DNA of 64,000 bases. Origin: Campylobacter suis (lineage in GTDB: Bacteria > Campylobacterota > Campylobacteria > Campylobacterales > Campylobacteraceae). The notes below the pieces were generated by a model, which did no database searches, was not told the origin of the DNA, and saw only the letters and a program-made list of their open reading frames with translations. The position numbers were made by a program, and so were the translations under genes. Each line of letters begins with the position of its first letter. Position 1 is the first letter of the stretch. Location: assembly GCF_905120475.1 (NCBI RefSeq), contig NZ_CAJHOE010000004.1, positions 1-64,000 of the forward strand, written 5' to 3'. Shown piece after piece: positions 17,993 through 26,677 of this stretch.

Positions 17993-18858
17993 AACAAACT
18001 CACTAAAACAAATATAAAAAATAATATGCTAATATAGCCATTTAGTGTAAAAAATGCTCGGTCGATCTTTGTAAAGTCTACTCTTACTATCTGATGTTCT
18101 TTGTAAAGTATGACTCCGCTTATAAGCACTCCTATGTAAGCCATCGCGCCAAGCCCTGCCGCCCATGCAAAAAGCAACCAAAAAATAGTTGCAAGTGCGT
18201 GAAAGATGGCAGAGATAAACATAGTGGCATTTGCCCCATATATTGATGGGATACTAAAAAGTCCGTTGTTTTTGTCAAATTCAATATCTTGTAGTGAGTA
18301 GAGCAGATCAAAGCCAGCCGTCCAAAACACTATACCAAGACAAAGTAAGACGCTCCAAAGAGTAATCTCATTTGCCACTGCTACCACGCCAGCGATCGGT
18401 GAAAGACCCAGGCAAAGCCCAAGTACAAGGTGAGCTAGTGGGCTAAAGCGTTTAAAAACTGAGTATCCACCAAGCACAAAAAGTATCGGAAAACTCAGCC
18501 AAAAAGCAAGCGAGTTTATGCAGGCTGCAACGATTATGAAGATTGCTGCATTTACGATGATGAAAATTTGTAAATTTTTGCGACCTATGCGTCCATCTAC
18601 ACTTGGACGAGTAGCTGTTCTTGGGTTAAGCTTATCGATGTCTTCGTCTTTGTAGCGGTTAAAAGCCATGGCAAAATTTCTAGCTGAAACCGCACAGATA
18701 AGACCTAAAAATAACAACTTAAAGCCAAACCAAGGCGAGGCATTTGTTTCGTTGCTTGATACTATCATTGCTGTAAAGATAAAGGGTAGAGCAAAGACGG
18801 AGTGTTTAAATACTATTAACTCGCCTATATCACTTAAAGTTTTTAAAAATTTTTGCAT
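17989..18858 (-). CDS. mqnP: UbiA-family prenyltransferase (MqnP)
   Basis: 289-residue, multi-helix prenyltransferase that attaches a polyprenyl chain to the aromatic acid of menaquinone synthesis. The metal/diphosphate motif NRYKDEDIDKLNPRT and the second Asp motif SLQDIEFDKNNG are present. Campylobacter makes menaquinone by the futalosine route, so MqnP rather than UbiA is the likely role; that is inference from the lineage. Confidence 0.88.
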   Translation of the reverse strand: MQKFLKTLSDIGELIVFKHSVFALPFIFTAMIVSSNETNASPWFGFKLLFLGLICAVSARNFAMAFNRYKDEDIDKLNPRTATRPSVDGRIGRKNLQIFIIVNAAIFIIVAACINSLAFWLSFPILFVLGGYSVFKRFSPLAHLVLGLCLGLSPIAGVVAVANEITLWSVLLCLGIVFWTAGFDLLYSLQDIEFDKNNGLFSIPSIYGANATMFISAIFHALATIFWLLFAWAAGLGAMAYIGVLISGVILYKEHQIVRVDFTKIDRAFFTLNGYISILFFIFVLVSLL

Positions 18859-18978
18859 ATCTTTCCATATATTTTTTATATGATTTTACAATCTTTTGCT
18901 TTAAAGTAAAATAGCACGCCCAGTTTTAGCCTATTTTTAACGGATTTTGTTAAAATGTTTGAAAATTTTGGAGGTTAA

Positions 18979-19854
18979 ATGTTTAAACAGCTTGCGATCA
19001 TCGGGACAACTGCAAGTGGCAAGAGCGCTCTTGCTATTGAGCTTGCAAAAAAAACTCAAGGTGTTATCTTAAGTCTTGACTCGCTTTGTTTGTATAAGCA
19101 GATAAATATCGCAAGTGCAAAACCAACTTTAGATGAGCTAGCAAGTGTGCGACACTTTGGGATAAATGAGATTAGTGTTGATCAAAATTTTAGTGCTGGT
19201 ATGTTTTTTGAAATTTATAAAAAAGCCCTTGCATACGCAAAACAAGCAGATGTTGCTCTTATTATAACTGGTGGAAGCGGCTTTTATCTAAAAGCTATGC
19301 TTAGTGGGCTTACCCCAGATGTTGCAAAATGTAAAACTCCAAGCAATACTGAAATTTATGAACTTGCAAGCAAGGTAGATCCAAAATTTTTACACAAGAT
19401 AAGTCAAAATGACAGCTATCGTCTTGAAAAGTGGTACCAAATTTATACTTTCTCCAAAACAGTACCGAGTCTTTGGCTAGAACAAAATACTAAACCACCA
19501 CTTATATCAGGGCTAGAAATTTATGAAATTTTATGGGATGTGCAAGAGCTTAGAGAGCGCATAAAGCTACGCACAAAGCTAATGCTAGAGCAGGGCTTGC
19601 TAGATGAAGCTAGAATGCTTTTTGATAAATTTTCATCAGAGTGCAAACCTTTAAAGTCAATAGGGTTAAAGGAGTGTGGAGAATTTTTAAATGGGCTTAT
19701 TGCAAATGAAGATAAACTTTGTGAGCTTATAAGTGTTCACACTGCGCAACTTGCAAAGAGACAACGCACATTTAATAGATCCCAGTTTGAGAGAAAATTT
19801 GTTGGAAATTTAGAAGAAGTAAAAATTCAAGCGATTAAATATTTAAAAGATTAA
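18979..19854 (+). CDS. miaA: tRNA dimethylallyltransferase MiaA
   Basis: Adds a dimethylallyl group to A37 of UNN-decoding tRNAs. P-loop GTTASGKSALA at the N-terminus, followed by SLDSLCLYKQINIASAKP, GGSGFYLKAML and the C-terminal SIGLKECGEFL and AKRQRTFNR motifs. 291 residues. A GGAGG site precedes the ATG. Confidence 0.95.
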   Translation: MFKQLAIIGTTASGKSALAIELAKKTQGVILSLDSLCLYKQINIASAKPTLDELASVRHFGINEISVDQNFSAGMFFEIYKKALAYAKQADVALIITGGSGFYLKAMLSGLTPDVAKCKTPSNTEIYELASKVDPKFLHKISQNDSYRLEKWYQIYTFSKTVPSLWLEQNTKPPLISGLEIYEILWDVQELRERIKLRTKLMLEQGLLDEARMLFDKFSSECKPLKSIGLKECGEFLNGLIANEDKLCELISVHTAQLAKRQRTFNRSQFERKFVGNLEEVKIQAIKYLKD

Positions 19855-19870
19855 AGGGGCATGAGCCCCT
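19855..19870. terminator. Bidirectional terminator between miaA and petC
   Basis: AGGGGC/GCCCCT stem with a 4-base loop directly after the miaA stop and just before the convergent petC stop. It is followed by AAAA on the plus strand and flanked by TTTA/TAAA on both sides. Confidence 0.65.
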
Positions 19871-19874
19871 AAAA

Positions 19875-20906
19875 TCAGTGGAGTTCACTCCAAACTTTGC
19901 GCTTCCATAACCATGCAAAAATTCCAAAGATAAGGAAGTATATCATCGAGCCATAGCCTACGCTCTCTCTTTGTGCTTTTTTACTATCGCCAGTTTTTTC
20001 TAGATAGTTGATTAGCTGATCAGTACTCTCTTTGTTAAGCCCAACACGAGGCATTGATGTGCCAGCTAGTACTTTTTGAGGGTCATTGATAAGCTTTTCA
20101 AGATAGTTATCTGAGTTTTTAGCTCTTATCATCATAGAAAGATCTGGTGGATTTGAGCCCATATATGCTGCTAAATCTATACGGTTTGTAAGAGTGTATT
20201 TATTATCATACTTGTTGTCGTGGCAGCGTTGGCAAGCATCTTCAAAAAGTTTTGCATCACTTATGCCGTTATTATCTTTTTTATACTGCTCACTAACAGA
20301 TTTTAGGTATGCAACAATATCTGCAAGTTCAACATTTATATCCCCACCAGTACCAAAAAATGGCAACATCGGAAAAGGCTTCTCGTCATTAAATTTATGA
20401 GAAAGTTTAACTGCTAGCGTAGGGTTTTTGATGACAGCTGCCAAGAATTTCTCATCATAAATTGATCCTGAAGTGCTAAGATCAGGAGGAACAACGCCAA
20501 AGCTAGCGCTTGTAGTAGCAGCATCCATTGTAGCTGGCATATCAGCAGCTTCTATGCCGTGACAGCCTGTACAACCAGCGGCTAAAAATGTCTCAGCTCC
20601 TCTTTTTGCATCACCTTTTGTGAAGTCGATAGCCTTTATCTCATTCCAAAATGTAACATACTCATTTAATGAAGCTTCCGCTTTTGCAGCTTCGATTTTA
20701 GCTTTATCACCAGTTGCTTCGATGGCCGCAAGGGCAGCTTTTTTGGCTTGGATCACATGGTTTGCCTGTGCTTCATCAGCTTTTGAGTAGTCAAAATCAG
20801 CTTCAGATGTATGGACATGAAGCTTTGAATGAGCATAAGGCTCAATACCCCAGTATAAAACGCCAGAGAGAAAAACAACTATGGCAAAAATTTTAAGCTC
20901 TTTCAT
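19875..20906 (-). CDS. petC: Diheme cytochrome c subunit of the bc1 complex
   Basis: 343 residues with two CxxCH heme sites (CTGCH and CQRCH), an N-terminal hydrophobic anchor and a C-terminal membrane helix (YFLIFGIFAWLW). Epsilonproteobacteria use a diheme cytochrome c in place of classical cytochrome c1. Last gene of the petABC operon, 2 bases after petB. Confidence 0.92.
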   Translation of the reverse strand: MKELKIFAIVVFLSGVLYWGIEPYAHSKLHVHTSEADFDYSKADEAQANHVIQAKKAALAAIEATGDKAKIEAAKAEASLNEYVTFWNEIKAIDFTKGDAKRGAETFLAAGCTGCHGIEAADMPATMDAATTSASFGVVPPDLSTSGSIYDEKFLAAVIKNPTLAVKLSHKFNDEKPFPMLPFFGTGGDINVELADIVAYLKSVSEQYKKDNNGISDAKLFEDACQRCHDNKYDNKYTLTNRIDLAAYMGSNPPDLSMMIRAKNSDNYLEKLINDPQKVLAGTSMPRVGLNKESTDQLINYLEKTGDSKKAQRESVGYGSMIYFLIFGIFAWLWKRKVWSELH

Positions 20907-20908
20907 AA

Positions 20909-22153
20909 TTATCCCCTTCTCTTTTCGATTATGCTAATAGCTGGAAGCATGACAATAAATAAGAATAAAAATAGCACTGAAAAACCAAAACCTAACCAAT
21001 CCATAATGCCACCAGTTGGAACTTTACCAAGTATAGAAAGTGCTATAAGGTCGATCACAAGTAGCCAAAACCATATAAAAAATAGCGGTCTTTTATGTGC
21101 TGGTGCAACTACTGGGCTTTGATCAAGTAGTGGTATGATCATAAATGCCGCTCCAGCAAATGCAAATGAAATTAGACCTATGTTTGAAGCTGTTATGCCA
21201 AATATATCAAAGAAAAAGCCTCTTAAAATTTCATACTGCCATAAGAAATACCACTCAGGGTAGATATGTGGTGGAGTTTTTAGTGGGTTTGCAGGCTCAA
21301 AGTTGATAGGATCCATCGCAAAACCGTAGTTAAAGCATACAAGATACATGAAAAATATCATGAAAAACCCAACATACATAAAGTCTTTTGCTAAAAATCC
21401 AGGCCAAAAAGGTATAACTTTTGACTTAGCCTTATCGCCCTTTAGATAAATTTCTGCCTCAACTTCAAAGTCAATCTCTTCACTAGTTTCGTTATTGACA
21501 TGAGGAATTCTAAGTGAGTAAAAGTGTATAACTAAAACAGCTATTGTAACAAGCGGTAATAAGCAAACATGAAGCATAAAAAAGCGCGTAAGTGTCGCAT
21601 CGCCAACTGCATAATCGCCCCTTATCCACTCAACTAAGTCAGGTCCTATAACAGGTATAGCTCCAAAAAGCTGAGTTATAACAGTCGCTGCCCAGTAACT
21701 CATCTGACCCCAAGGTAGCATATAGCCACTAAATGCCTCTGCTGAGAAGCATATAAATAGTACCATGCCACTTATCCAAATGATCTCGCGACCCTTTTTG
21801 TATGAACCATAGTAAAGACCAGTAAGCAAGTGGATATACATTATAAGAAAGATGACAGATGCTGAAACTGCGTGTATATGACGCCACAACCAGCCGTACT
21901 CAACCTCTTGCATGATAGTTTTATTAACGCTGTCAAAGGCTAAATTTACATCTGGTTTATAATACATAAGTAGTAAAAATCCAGTTATAACAAGTAGCAT
22001 AAAAAGTGTTGTGAGAATAACACCCATCGCCCAAAGGAAGTTAATATTTTTTGGTATCCAGTACTCGCTGACTAAGACTTTCATCAGTTTTGTAACTGCC
22101 AAGCGTTGATCAAGCCAGTCAATAACGCCAGTTGATTTATGAATTTGTGCCAT
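20909..22153 (-). CDS. petB: Cytochrome b subunit of the bc1 complex
   Basis: 414 residues, at least eight membrane helices. Heme-ligating His pairs are visible in WLWRHIHAVSASV and MLHVCLLPLVTIAVLVIHFYSLR. The Qo-site motif is PEWYF. It carries quinol oxidation and transfers electrons to the Rieske and cytochrome c subunits. Confidence 0.95.
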   Translation of the reverse strand: MAQIHKSTGVIDWLDQRLAVTKLMKVLVSEYWIPKNINFLWAMGVILTTLFMLLVITGFLLLMYYKPDVNLAFDSVNKTIMQEVEYGWLWRHIHAVSASVIFLIMYIHLLTGLYYGSYKKGREIIWISGMVLFICFSAEAFSGYMLPWGQMSYWAATVITQLFGAIPVIGPDLVEWIRGDYAVGDATLTRFFMLHVCLLPLVTIAVLVIHFYSLRIPHVNNETSEEIDFEVEAEIYLKGDKAKSKVIPFWPGFLAKDFMYVGFFMIFFMYLVCFNYGFAMDPINFEPANPLKTPPHIYPEWYFLWQYEILRGFFFDIFGITASNIGLISFAFAGAAFMIIPLLDQSPVVAPAHKRPLFFIWFWLLVIDLIALSILGKVPTGGIMDWLGFGFSVLFLFLFIVMLPAISIIEKRRG

Positions 22154-22163
22154 ATTTTACCCC

Positions 22164-22667
22164 TTATGCTTTACCAGCTAGTTTTTCATACTCTGGACTT
22201 GTCTCGCCAAGAACTAGCTTTGTGCCATCTATCTTAAACGGAGGTATCTCAAGCGGGCGTGGTGGTGGTCCAAATGTGTTTATGCCATCAGTGTTAAATT
22301 CTCCAGCATGACAGGCGCATATAAAAGTTTGCTTTGAAATTTTATACTCAGGGATACAGCCAAGATGAGTACAAAGACCGATAACTACGGTATATCTTGC
22401 ATCTCCTACAACAACATCACGCGCATCATTTGGTGCCATGCTTGCATCTTTTTTAAGTATAAAAATAGGCTTTTTACGCCACTCTACTTGTCTCATCTCT
22501 CCATCTTTCATTGGAGATAAATCAACGGTCGTAAAACCAGCCGCTTTGACGCTAGGAAGCGGATCCCATGTTTTTTTAACGGCTACAAGCGATATGGCGC
22601 CACCTGCTGCGGCTACTGCACCGAATGCAAGACCGATAAAACTGCGTCTTTGTTGTTCTACGGACAT
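22164..22667 (-). CDS. petA: Rieske iron-sulfur subunit of the bc1 complex
   Basis: 167 residues. A Tat-type N-terminus (RRSFIGLAFG) and one membrane helix, then the 2Fe-2S ligands in CTHLGC and CACHAGEF. Usual Rieske proteins have CPCHGS at the second box, so this is a variant, as in related epsilonproteobacteria. First gene of petABC. Confidence 0.94.
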   Translation of the reverse strand: MSVEQQRRSFIGLAFGAVAAAGGAISLVAVKKTWDPLPSVKAAGFTTVDLSPMKDGEMRQVEWRKKPIFILKKDASMAPNDARDVVVGDARYTVVIGLCTHLGCIPEYKISKQTFICACHAGEFNTDGINTFGPPPRPLEIPPFKIDGTKLVLGETSPEYEKLAGKA

Positions 22668-22701
22668 ACTATTCCTTTCGTGAATTTTAAGATTTACTTG
22701 A

Positions 22702-22707
22702 ATTATA
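22702..22707 (-). promoter_or_regulatory. -10 box for petABC
   Basis: TATAAT on the minus strand, 35 bases upstream of the petA start. A GAAAGGAATAG ribosome binding site follows. Confidence 0.55.
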
Positions 22708-22774
22708 ACGAAAAAGTATTAAAAATTTATAATAAAATTATTGTTGCTTTGGTTATAAGACAGCTTTAAAGAAA

Positions 22775-23185
22775 CTATTTTTTAAACAAAGCCTTAAAAA
22801 AATCTAAATTTAGCGTTAGTGAGTGTGAATAAGCATCAACAACAACACCAGAGTATTTATCTGTGTTTTCTAAAAGCATATTGGCGTAGTCTTTAAGCTG
22901 CAAATTTATCACCTCTTGCTCGCTATCATTTCGCCACTTCATCATCTCATCTTTGCTGCTAAATGCTGGGAAAAATCGCTCACCACTCTCATCATCTTGG
23001 AGTAGGGCAAATTTTATATTTGAGCCTTCTTCTTCAAAAACTGCGCTTCCATCAGGATTTGCCAGCGGTGCAACAAGTATGATCGGTGCTAAAAACTGAG
23101 CCTTTTTAAGCTCTGCTATCAGCTTTATCTCAGTTTGTGTATCTGGTGTGTTTTTAAAATTCTTAATCGCTTCAATCAAACTCAT
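22775..23185 (-). CDS. SseB N-terminal domain protein
   Basis: 136 residues matching the SseB N-terminal domain pattern: LAPIILVAPL, FALLQDDESGERFFPAFSSKDEMMKW and GVVVDAYSHSLTL. Cytosolic, no catalytic motif; function of the domain is not established. It follows a possible 28-residue membrane peptide gene. Confidence 0.75.
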   Translation of the reverse strand: MSLIEAIKNFKNTPDTQTEIKLIAELKKAQFLAPIILVAPLANPDGSAVFEEEGSNIKFALLQDDESGERFFPAFSSKDEMMKWRNDSEQEVINLQLKDYANMLLENTDKYSGVVVDAYSHSLTLNLDFFKALFKK

Positions 23186-23193
23186 CTTAGTCC

Positions 23194-23280
23194 TTAAAAT
23201 ATAAATTTAACATACAAAAAACAAAGGCAAAATATCCAGATAAATAAAACACTTGCTAGGATAAACGGCTTTAAGCCCAT
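23194..23280 (-). CDS. Possible 28-residue single-helix membrane peptide
   Basis: An ATG-started small frame in the gap between yeiH-like and sseB-like genes encodes 28 residues, almost entirely one hydrophobic helix beginning MGLKPFILASVLFIWIF. It starts 5 bases after the upstream stop and ends 8 bases before the SseB-like ATG, the spacing expected for an operon member. The ribosome binding site is weak. Small membrane proteins of this kind are easy to miss, but a chance frame is possible. Confidence 0.35.
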   Translation of the reverse strand: MGLKPFILASVLFIWIFCLCFLYVKFIF

Positions 23281-23284
23281 ATTT

Positions 23285-24205
23285 TTAAAGGCATTTTTGT
23301 TTAGGGTGGAAGCCAAGTGCGCACATAGCCATACAGAGTAAAAATACACAAAGCCAGTTTAAAACAGTTAGTAAAATTTCTGGTAAGTTTAGTAGTGAAT
23401 TTATGCAAGCTACGATAAAAAAATAGAGTGCAAAAAATGGAAATACACTCTTTTTTTCGCCCGAGGTTTGCTTAAAAATTCCAGATAGCAGTATCAAAAA
23501 AGGCACTAGCATCAAAACTCTAAGCATCTTAACTATAACTGCACTTTGCTTTGCTTCATCGCTAATAGCAGCTCCAGCGGCGATAACATGTGCCACTTCG
23601 TGAAGTGAAGCACCAGTAAAAACACCCATAAAAACATCATTAAAGTCCAACAAATTTAGTCTAAAAATAATAGGATAAACAAACATAAAAGTTGTTCCAA
23701 AAAGAACGACTGTGCAAATAGCTGTGGCGATCTCTTGTTCGTTTGATTTTATAGTGCTAGAGCCTGCCATTACCGCAGCAGCCCCGCATATAGCGCTTCC
23801 AGAGCCAATAAGAGCACTCAAACTCTTGCTAAGCCCAAGAAATTTACCTACAAAAAGTGCTATAAAAAAAGTGCTAAAAACTACTAAAAAAGCTAGTATT
23901 AAGGCGTTTGAGCCAAGCTCTGTGATATTTTGAAAATTTATACGAAAGCCAAATAAAATAATGCCAAGTCTTAAAATTTGCTTTGTTGAGATAGTCAAAA
24001 CTCCGCTTTCTTTTAGTAAGTGTGCTTGATGTGGTAATAAATTCGCAATCATCATACCAAGTATGACTGAGATTATTAACGGACTAATGTAAAGTGTTGA
24101 AAAAGGTGGAAAAAGAGATAGTAAAAGTGAAAAAGATACAAGAAAGATAAGGCAAAACCAAGCAAATTTATGGGTAAAAAAATGCTTTAAGCTTTGCCCT
24201 ATCAT
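23285..24205 (-). CDS. YeiH/UPF0324 family putative sulfate exporter
   Basis: 306 residues with about nine or ten membrane helices. The family signatures GSGSAICGAAAVMA and GASLHEVAHVIAAG are present. YeiH proteins are conserved transporters annotated as putative sulfate exporters; the substrate is not proven. It follows argS after 3 bases. Confidence 0.85.
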   Translation of the reverse strand: MIGQSLKHFFTHKFAWFCLIFLVSFSLLLSLFPPFSTLYISPLIISVILGMMIANLLPHQAHLLKESGVLTISTKQILRLGIILFGFRINFQNITELGSNALILAFLVVFSTFFIALFVGKFLGLSKSLSALIGSGSAICGAAAVMAGSSTIKSNEQEIATAICTVVLFGTTFMFVYPIIFRLNLLDFNDVFMGVFTGASLHEVAHVIAAGAAISDEAKQSAVIVKMLRVLMLVPFLILLSGIFKQTSGEKKSVFPFFALYFFIVACINSLLNLPEILLTVLNWLCVFLLCMAMCALGFHPKQKCL

Positions 24206-24208
24206 CTC

Positions 24209-25795
24209 TTACATGCGCTCTTTTGCTACAATGCCCATGAGTGCAAGTGAGGTTTTTATACTAAGCGCAACAAGTGCAAAGAGCTTTAGTAACACATCTT
24301 CATTTTGGCTACCGACAACTCTGTTTTCGTTATAAAATTTATGAAAGCTCGCGCAAAGAGATTTTAGATATTCTGGTAGTTTTTGAAGTGCTTTTTGTAA
24401 AAATGCATCTTCTAAAACTTCACTTAAAGTAAGTGCCTCAAACAACAAATTTTTCCCATTTTCATCAAGCTCTCTAAGGTCTGCGTTAGCTATGCTAGAG
24501 ATTGGTTTTCCAGCTTTTTCAAAGACTTGGTTTATCCTTGCATGAGCGTAATTTATATAATAAATTGGATTTGAGCTATCCTCTTTTTTAAGCTCATCTA
24601 CATCAAACTCAAGACTGCTCGTATTTGCCTTACTTATAAAGATAAAGCGTAAGGCGTCAGCACCTATTTCAGCAGTAATATCGCTCATAAGTATAGCATT
24701 GCCTGCTCGCTTACTCATTTTGTAAGGCTTGCCATCTTTTAGCAGGCTTACCATTTGCATTAGTAAAATTTCAAGTCTATTTTCATCATATCCTAAGAAA
24801 TTTATAGCTGCCTTTAAGCGTGTTATATATCCGTGATGATCTGCTCCCCAAATGTTTAAATACTCATCATACCCGCGCTCAAATTTGTCATTATGATAGA
24901 CTATGTCACCAGCTAGGTAGGTTGGTCTGCCATCATCACGCACGACAACACGATCACTATCGTCATTTAGTTTAGTTGATGCAATGTATGTTGCGCCATC
25001 TTTTTTATACATCTGTCCTGAGCGCTCAAGCTTAGTAATAGTCGCGTCAAGCTTGTCATAATAGCTTTTTTCACTAGCCCAGCTTTCTATAAAGATATTT
25101 GCCTCTGCTAGATCTTTTTTGATGATGTCAAGGACTATATCTTTGCCAAATTCTGCTAATTCAAGGTTTCTGGTTTCATCTGTAAAAATTTCTTTACCAA
25201 ATTTAGTAAATGCAGTATTTGCAATATCTGCGATATAGTCGCCTCGGTAAAATTTTTCTGGATATGCAACATTTTCACCGAGTAAATTCTCTTTAGCCCA
25301 AAGACTAATGGATGTGCCAAGCAAGTCTATTTGATTGCCTGCGTCGTTGATGTAGTACTCTGTGGCTATATCATAACCAATATACTTACCTATGCGTGCT
25401 AGAGTATCACCATAAACTGCGCCACGCACATGCCCTATATGTAGCGGACCAGTGGGATTTGCGCTTATGTATTCGATTAATAGGCTTTTTTGTTTAGGTT
25501 CTGAGCCAGCAAAATTTTCGCCACTATTTAGCGCTTTTGTTGCATAGTCGTTTAAAAAAGCCCCTTTTAACTTGAAATTTAGGTAGCCATTTACTGCACT
25601 AGCTTCAAAAATTTCACTATCTGCAAATTTGCCTGCAAGCTCTTGGGCTATGATCATTGGGGAGCGTTTAAGCTCCTTTGCCAGACTAAAAGCTATCGGA
25701 GTTGCGTAGTGAGCTAGGTTTTTATCTTTTGGTTTTTCAAGCACAAATTCACGCTGTAAAACCTTGAAAATTTCAGCTTTTACAATATCTTTCAA
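24209..25795 (-). CDS. argS: Arginyl-tRNA synthetase
   Basis: Class I synthetase of 528 residues. HIGH motif in ANPTGPLHIGHVRG, KMSKS-type motif KMSKRAGN, and a C-terminal anticodon-binding DALR domain ending SLALMGIVAKERM. Second-last gene of the acidic protein-gmk-tatA-argS-yeiH run. Confidence 0.97.
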   Translation of the reverse strand: MKDIVKAEIFKVLQREFVLEKPKDKNLAHYATPIAFSLAKELKRSPMIIAQELAGKFADSEIFEASAVNGYLNFKLKGAFLNDYATKALNSGENFAGSEPKQKSLLIEYISANPTGPLHIGHVRGAVYGDTLARIGKYIGYDIATEYYINDAGNQIDLLGTSISLWAKENLLGENVAYPEKFYRGDYIADIANTAFTKFGKEIFTDETRNLELAEFGKDIVLDIIKKDLAEANIFIESWASEKSYYDKLDATITKLERSGQMYKKDGATYIASTKLNDDSDRVVVRDDGRPTYLAGDIVYHNDKFERGYDEYLNIWGADHHGYITRLKAAINFLGYDENRLEILLMQMVSLLKDGKPYKMSKRAGNAILMSDITAEIGADALRFIFISKANTSSLEFDVDELKKEDSSNPIYYINYAHARINQVFEKAGKPISSIANADLRELDENGKNLLFEALTLSEVLEDAFLQKALQKLPEYLKSLCASFHKFYNENRVVGSQNEDVLLKLFALVALSIKTSLALMGIVAKERM

Positions 25796-25798
25796 AGC

Positions 25799-26014
25799 TT
25801 ATGCCTGTGTTTTTTCTTCTACTTTTGCTTCAGTTGTCTTGACATCAGAAGTTTTTTCCTCGACTTTTTCTACCGGCTTTTCATCTTCCATCTCGGCTTT
25901 AAAGCTCTTTATGCCCTTGCCAAGACCTTTTGCAAGTTCTGGAATTTTCTTTGCTCCAAACAATAAAACGATGATCGCAAGTATTATTAATAACTGCTGA
26001 ACACTGATACCCAT
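25799..26014 (-). CDS. tatA: Twin-arginine translocase subunit TatA/E
   Basis: 71 residues: one N-terminal membrane helix ([13 protein letters not shown]), the [17 protein letters not shown] amphipathic hinge, and a charged Lys/Glu-rich tail. It forms the Tat pore; the Rieske protein in this window is a likely client. Confidence 0.95.
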   Translation of the reverse strand: MGISVQQLLIILAIIVLLFGAKKIPELAKGLGKGIKSFKAEMEDEKPVEKVEEKTSDVKTTEAKVEEKTQA

Positions 26015-26065
26015 TTTTCACTCCTTAAAATTAAAACTTTGATTTTATCATAAAATTTTTAAAAT

Positions 26066-26677
26066 TTAGCAATCTATCCAATTTTCTACCGTTTGTCTAA
26101 GGTTGATATTTGTGCTTTTAAGGCGCATTGCACGCACGATAGACCTTAGTCCTTTGTAGCTTTTTTGTATATCATCATTTATTAAAAAATAGTCGTATTC
26201 TAATATATGCTCCATCTCTCCAACCGCGTTCATTAAGCGGTTTTCGATAGTTTTGGCATTATCAGTCCCGCGGCTTTCAAGCCTTTTTTTAAGCTCTTTT
26301 TTGTTTGTTGTGGTGATAAAAACTGATGTGATAAGGCTTTTAAATTTTTCTCTTGCTATTGCAAACCCCTGTACATCGATGTCAAAAACAACTATATTAC
26401 CAAGTTCAAGTTGCTCTTTGACTGGTTTTAAACTGGTGCCATAGTAGTTTTTGTGCACTTGAGCCCACTCTAAAAACTCATCGTTTTTTATACCTTCTTC
26501 AAATTCCTCTTTGCTGATAAAATTATAATGAACCCCGTTTATCTCGCCATCTCTAATAGCTCTAGTTGTGCTTGATATAGAGAAGTAAATTCCTTTTTCT
26601 TCAGAAAAAAGGCGTTTTAAAAGTGTGCTTTTTCCGCTTCCGCTAGGTCCTGAAACAAGTAAAATTTGCCCCTTCAC
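26066..26677 (-). CDS. gmk: Guanylate kinase
   Basis: Phosphorylates GMP to GDP. P-loop SGPSGSGKSTL, GMP-binding STTRAIRDGEINGVHYNF, and the lid segment KRLESRGTD. 203 residues. It overlaps the acidic protein gene by four bases. Confidence 0.96.
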   Translation of the reverse strand: MKGQILLVSGPSGSGKSTLLKRLFSEEKGIYFSISSTTRAIRDGEINGVHYNFISKEEFEEGIKNDEFLEWAQVHKNYYGTSLKPVKEQLELGNIVVFDIDVQGFAIAREKFKSLITSVFITTTNKKELKKRLESRGTDNAKTIENRLMNAVGEMEHILEYDYFLINDDIQKSYKGLRSIVRAMRLKSTNINLRQTVENWIDC

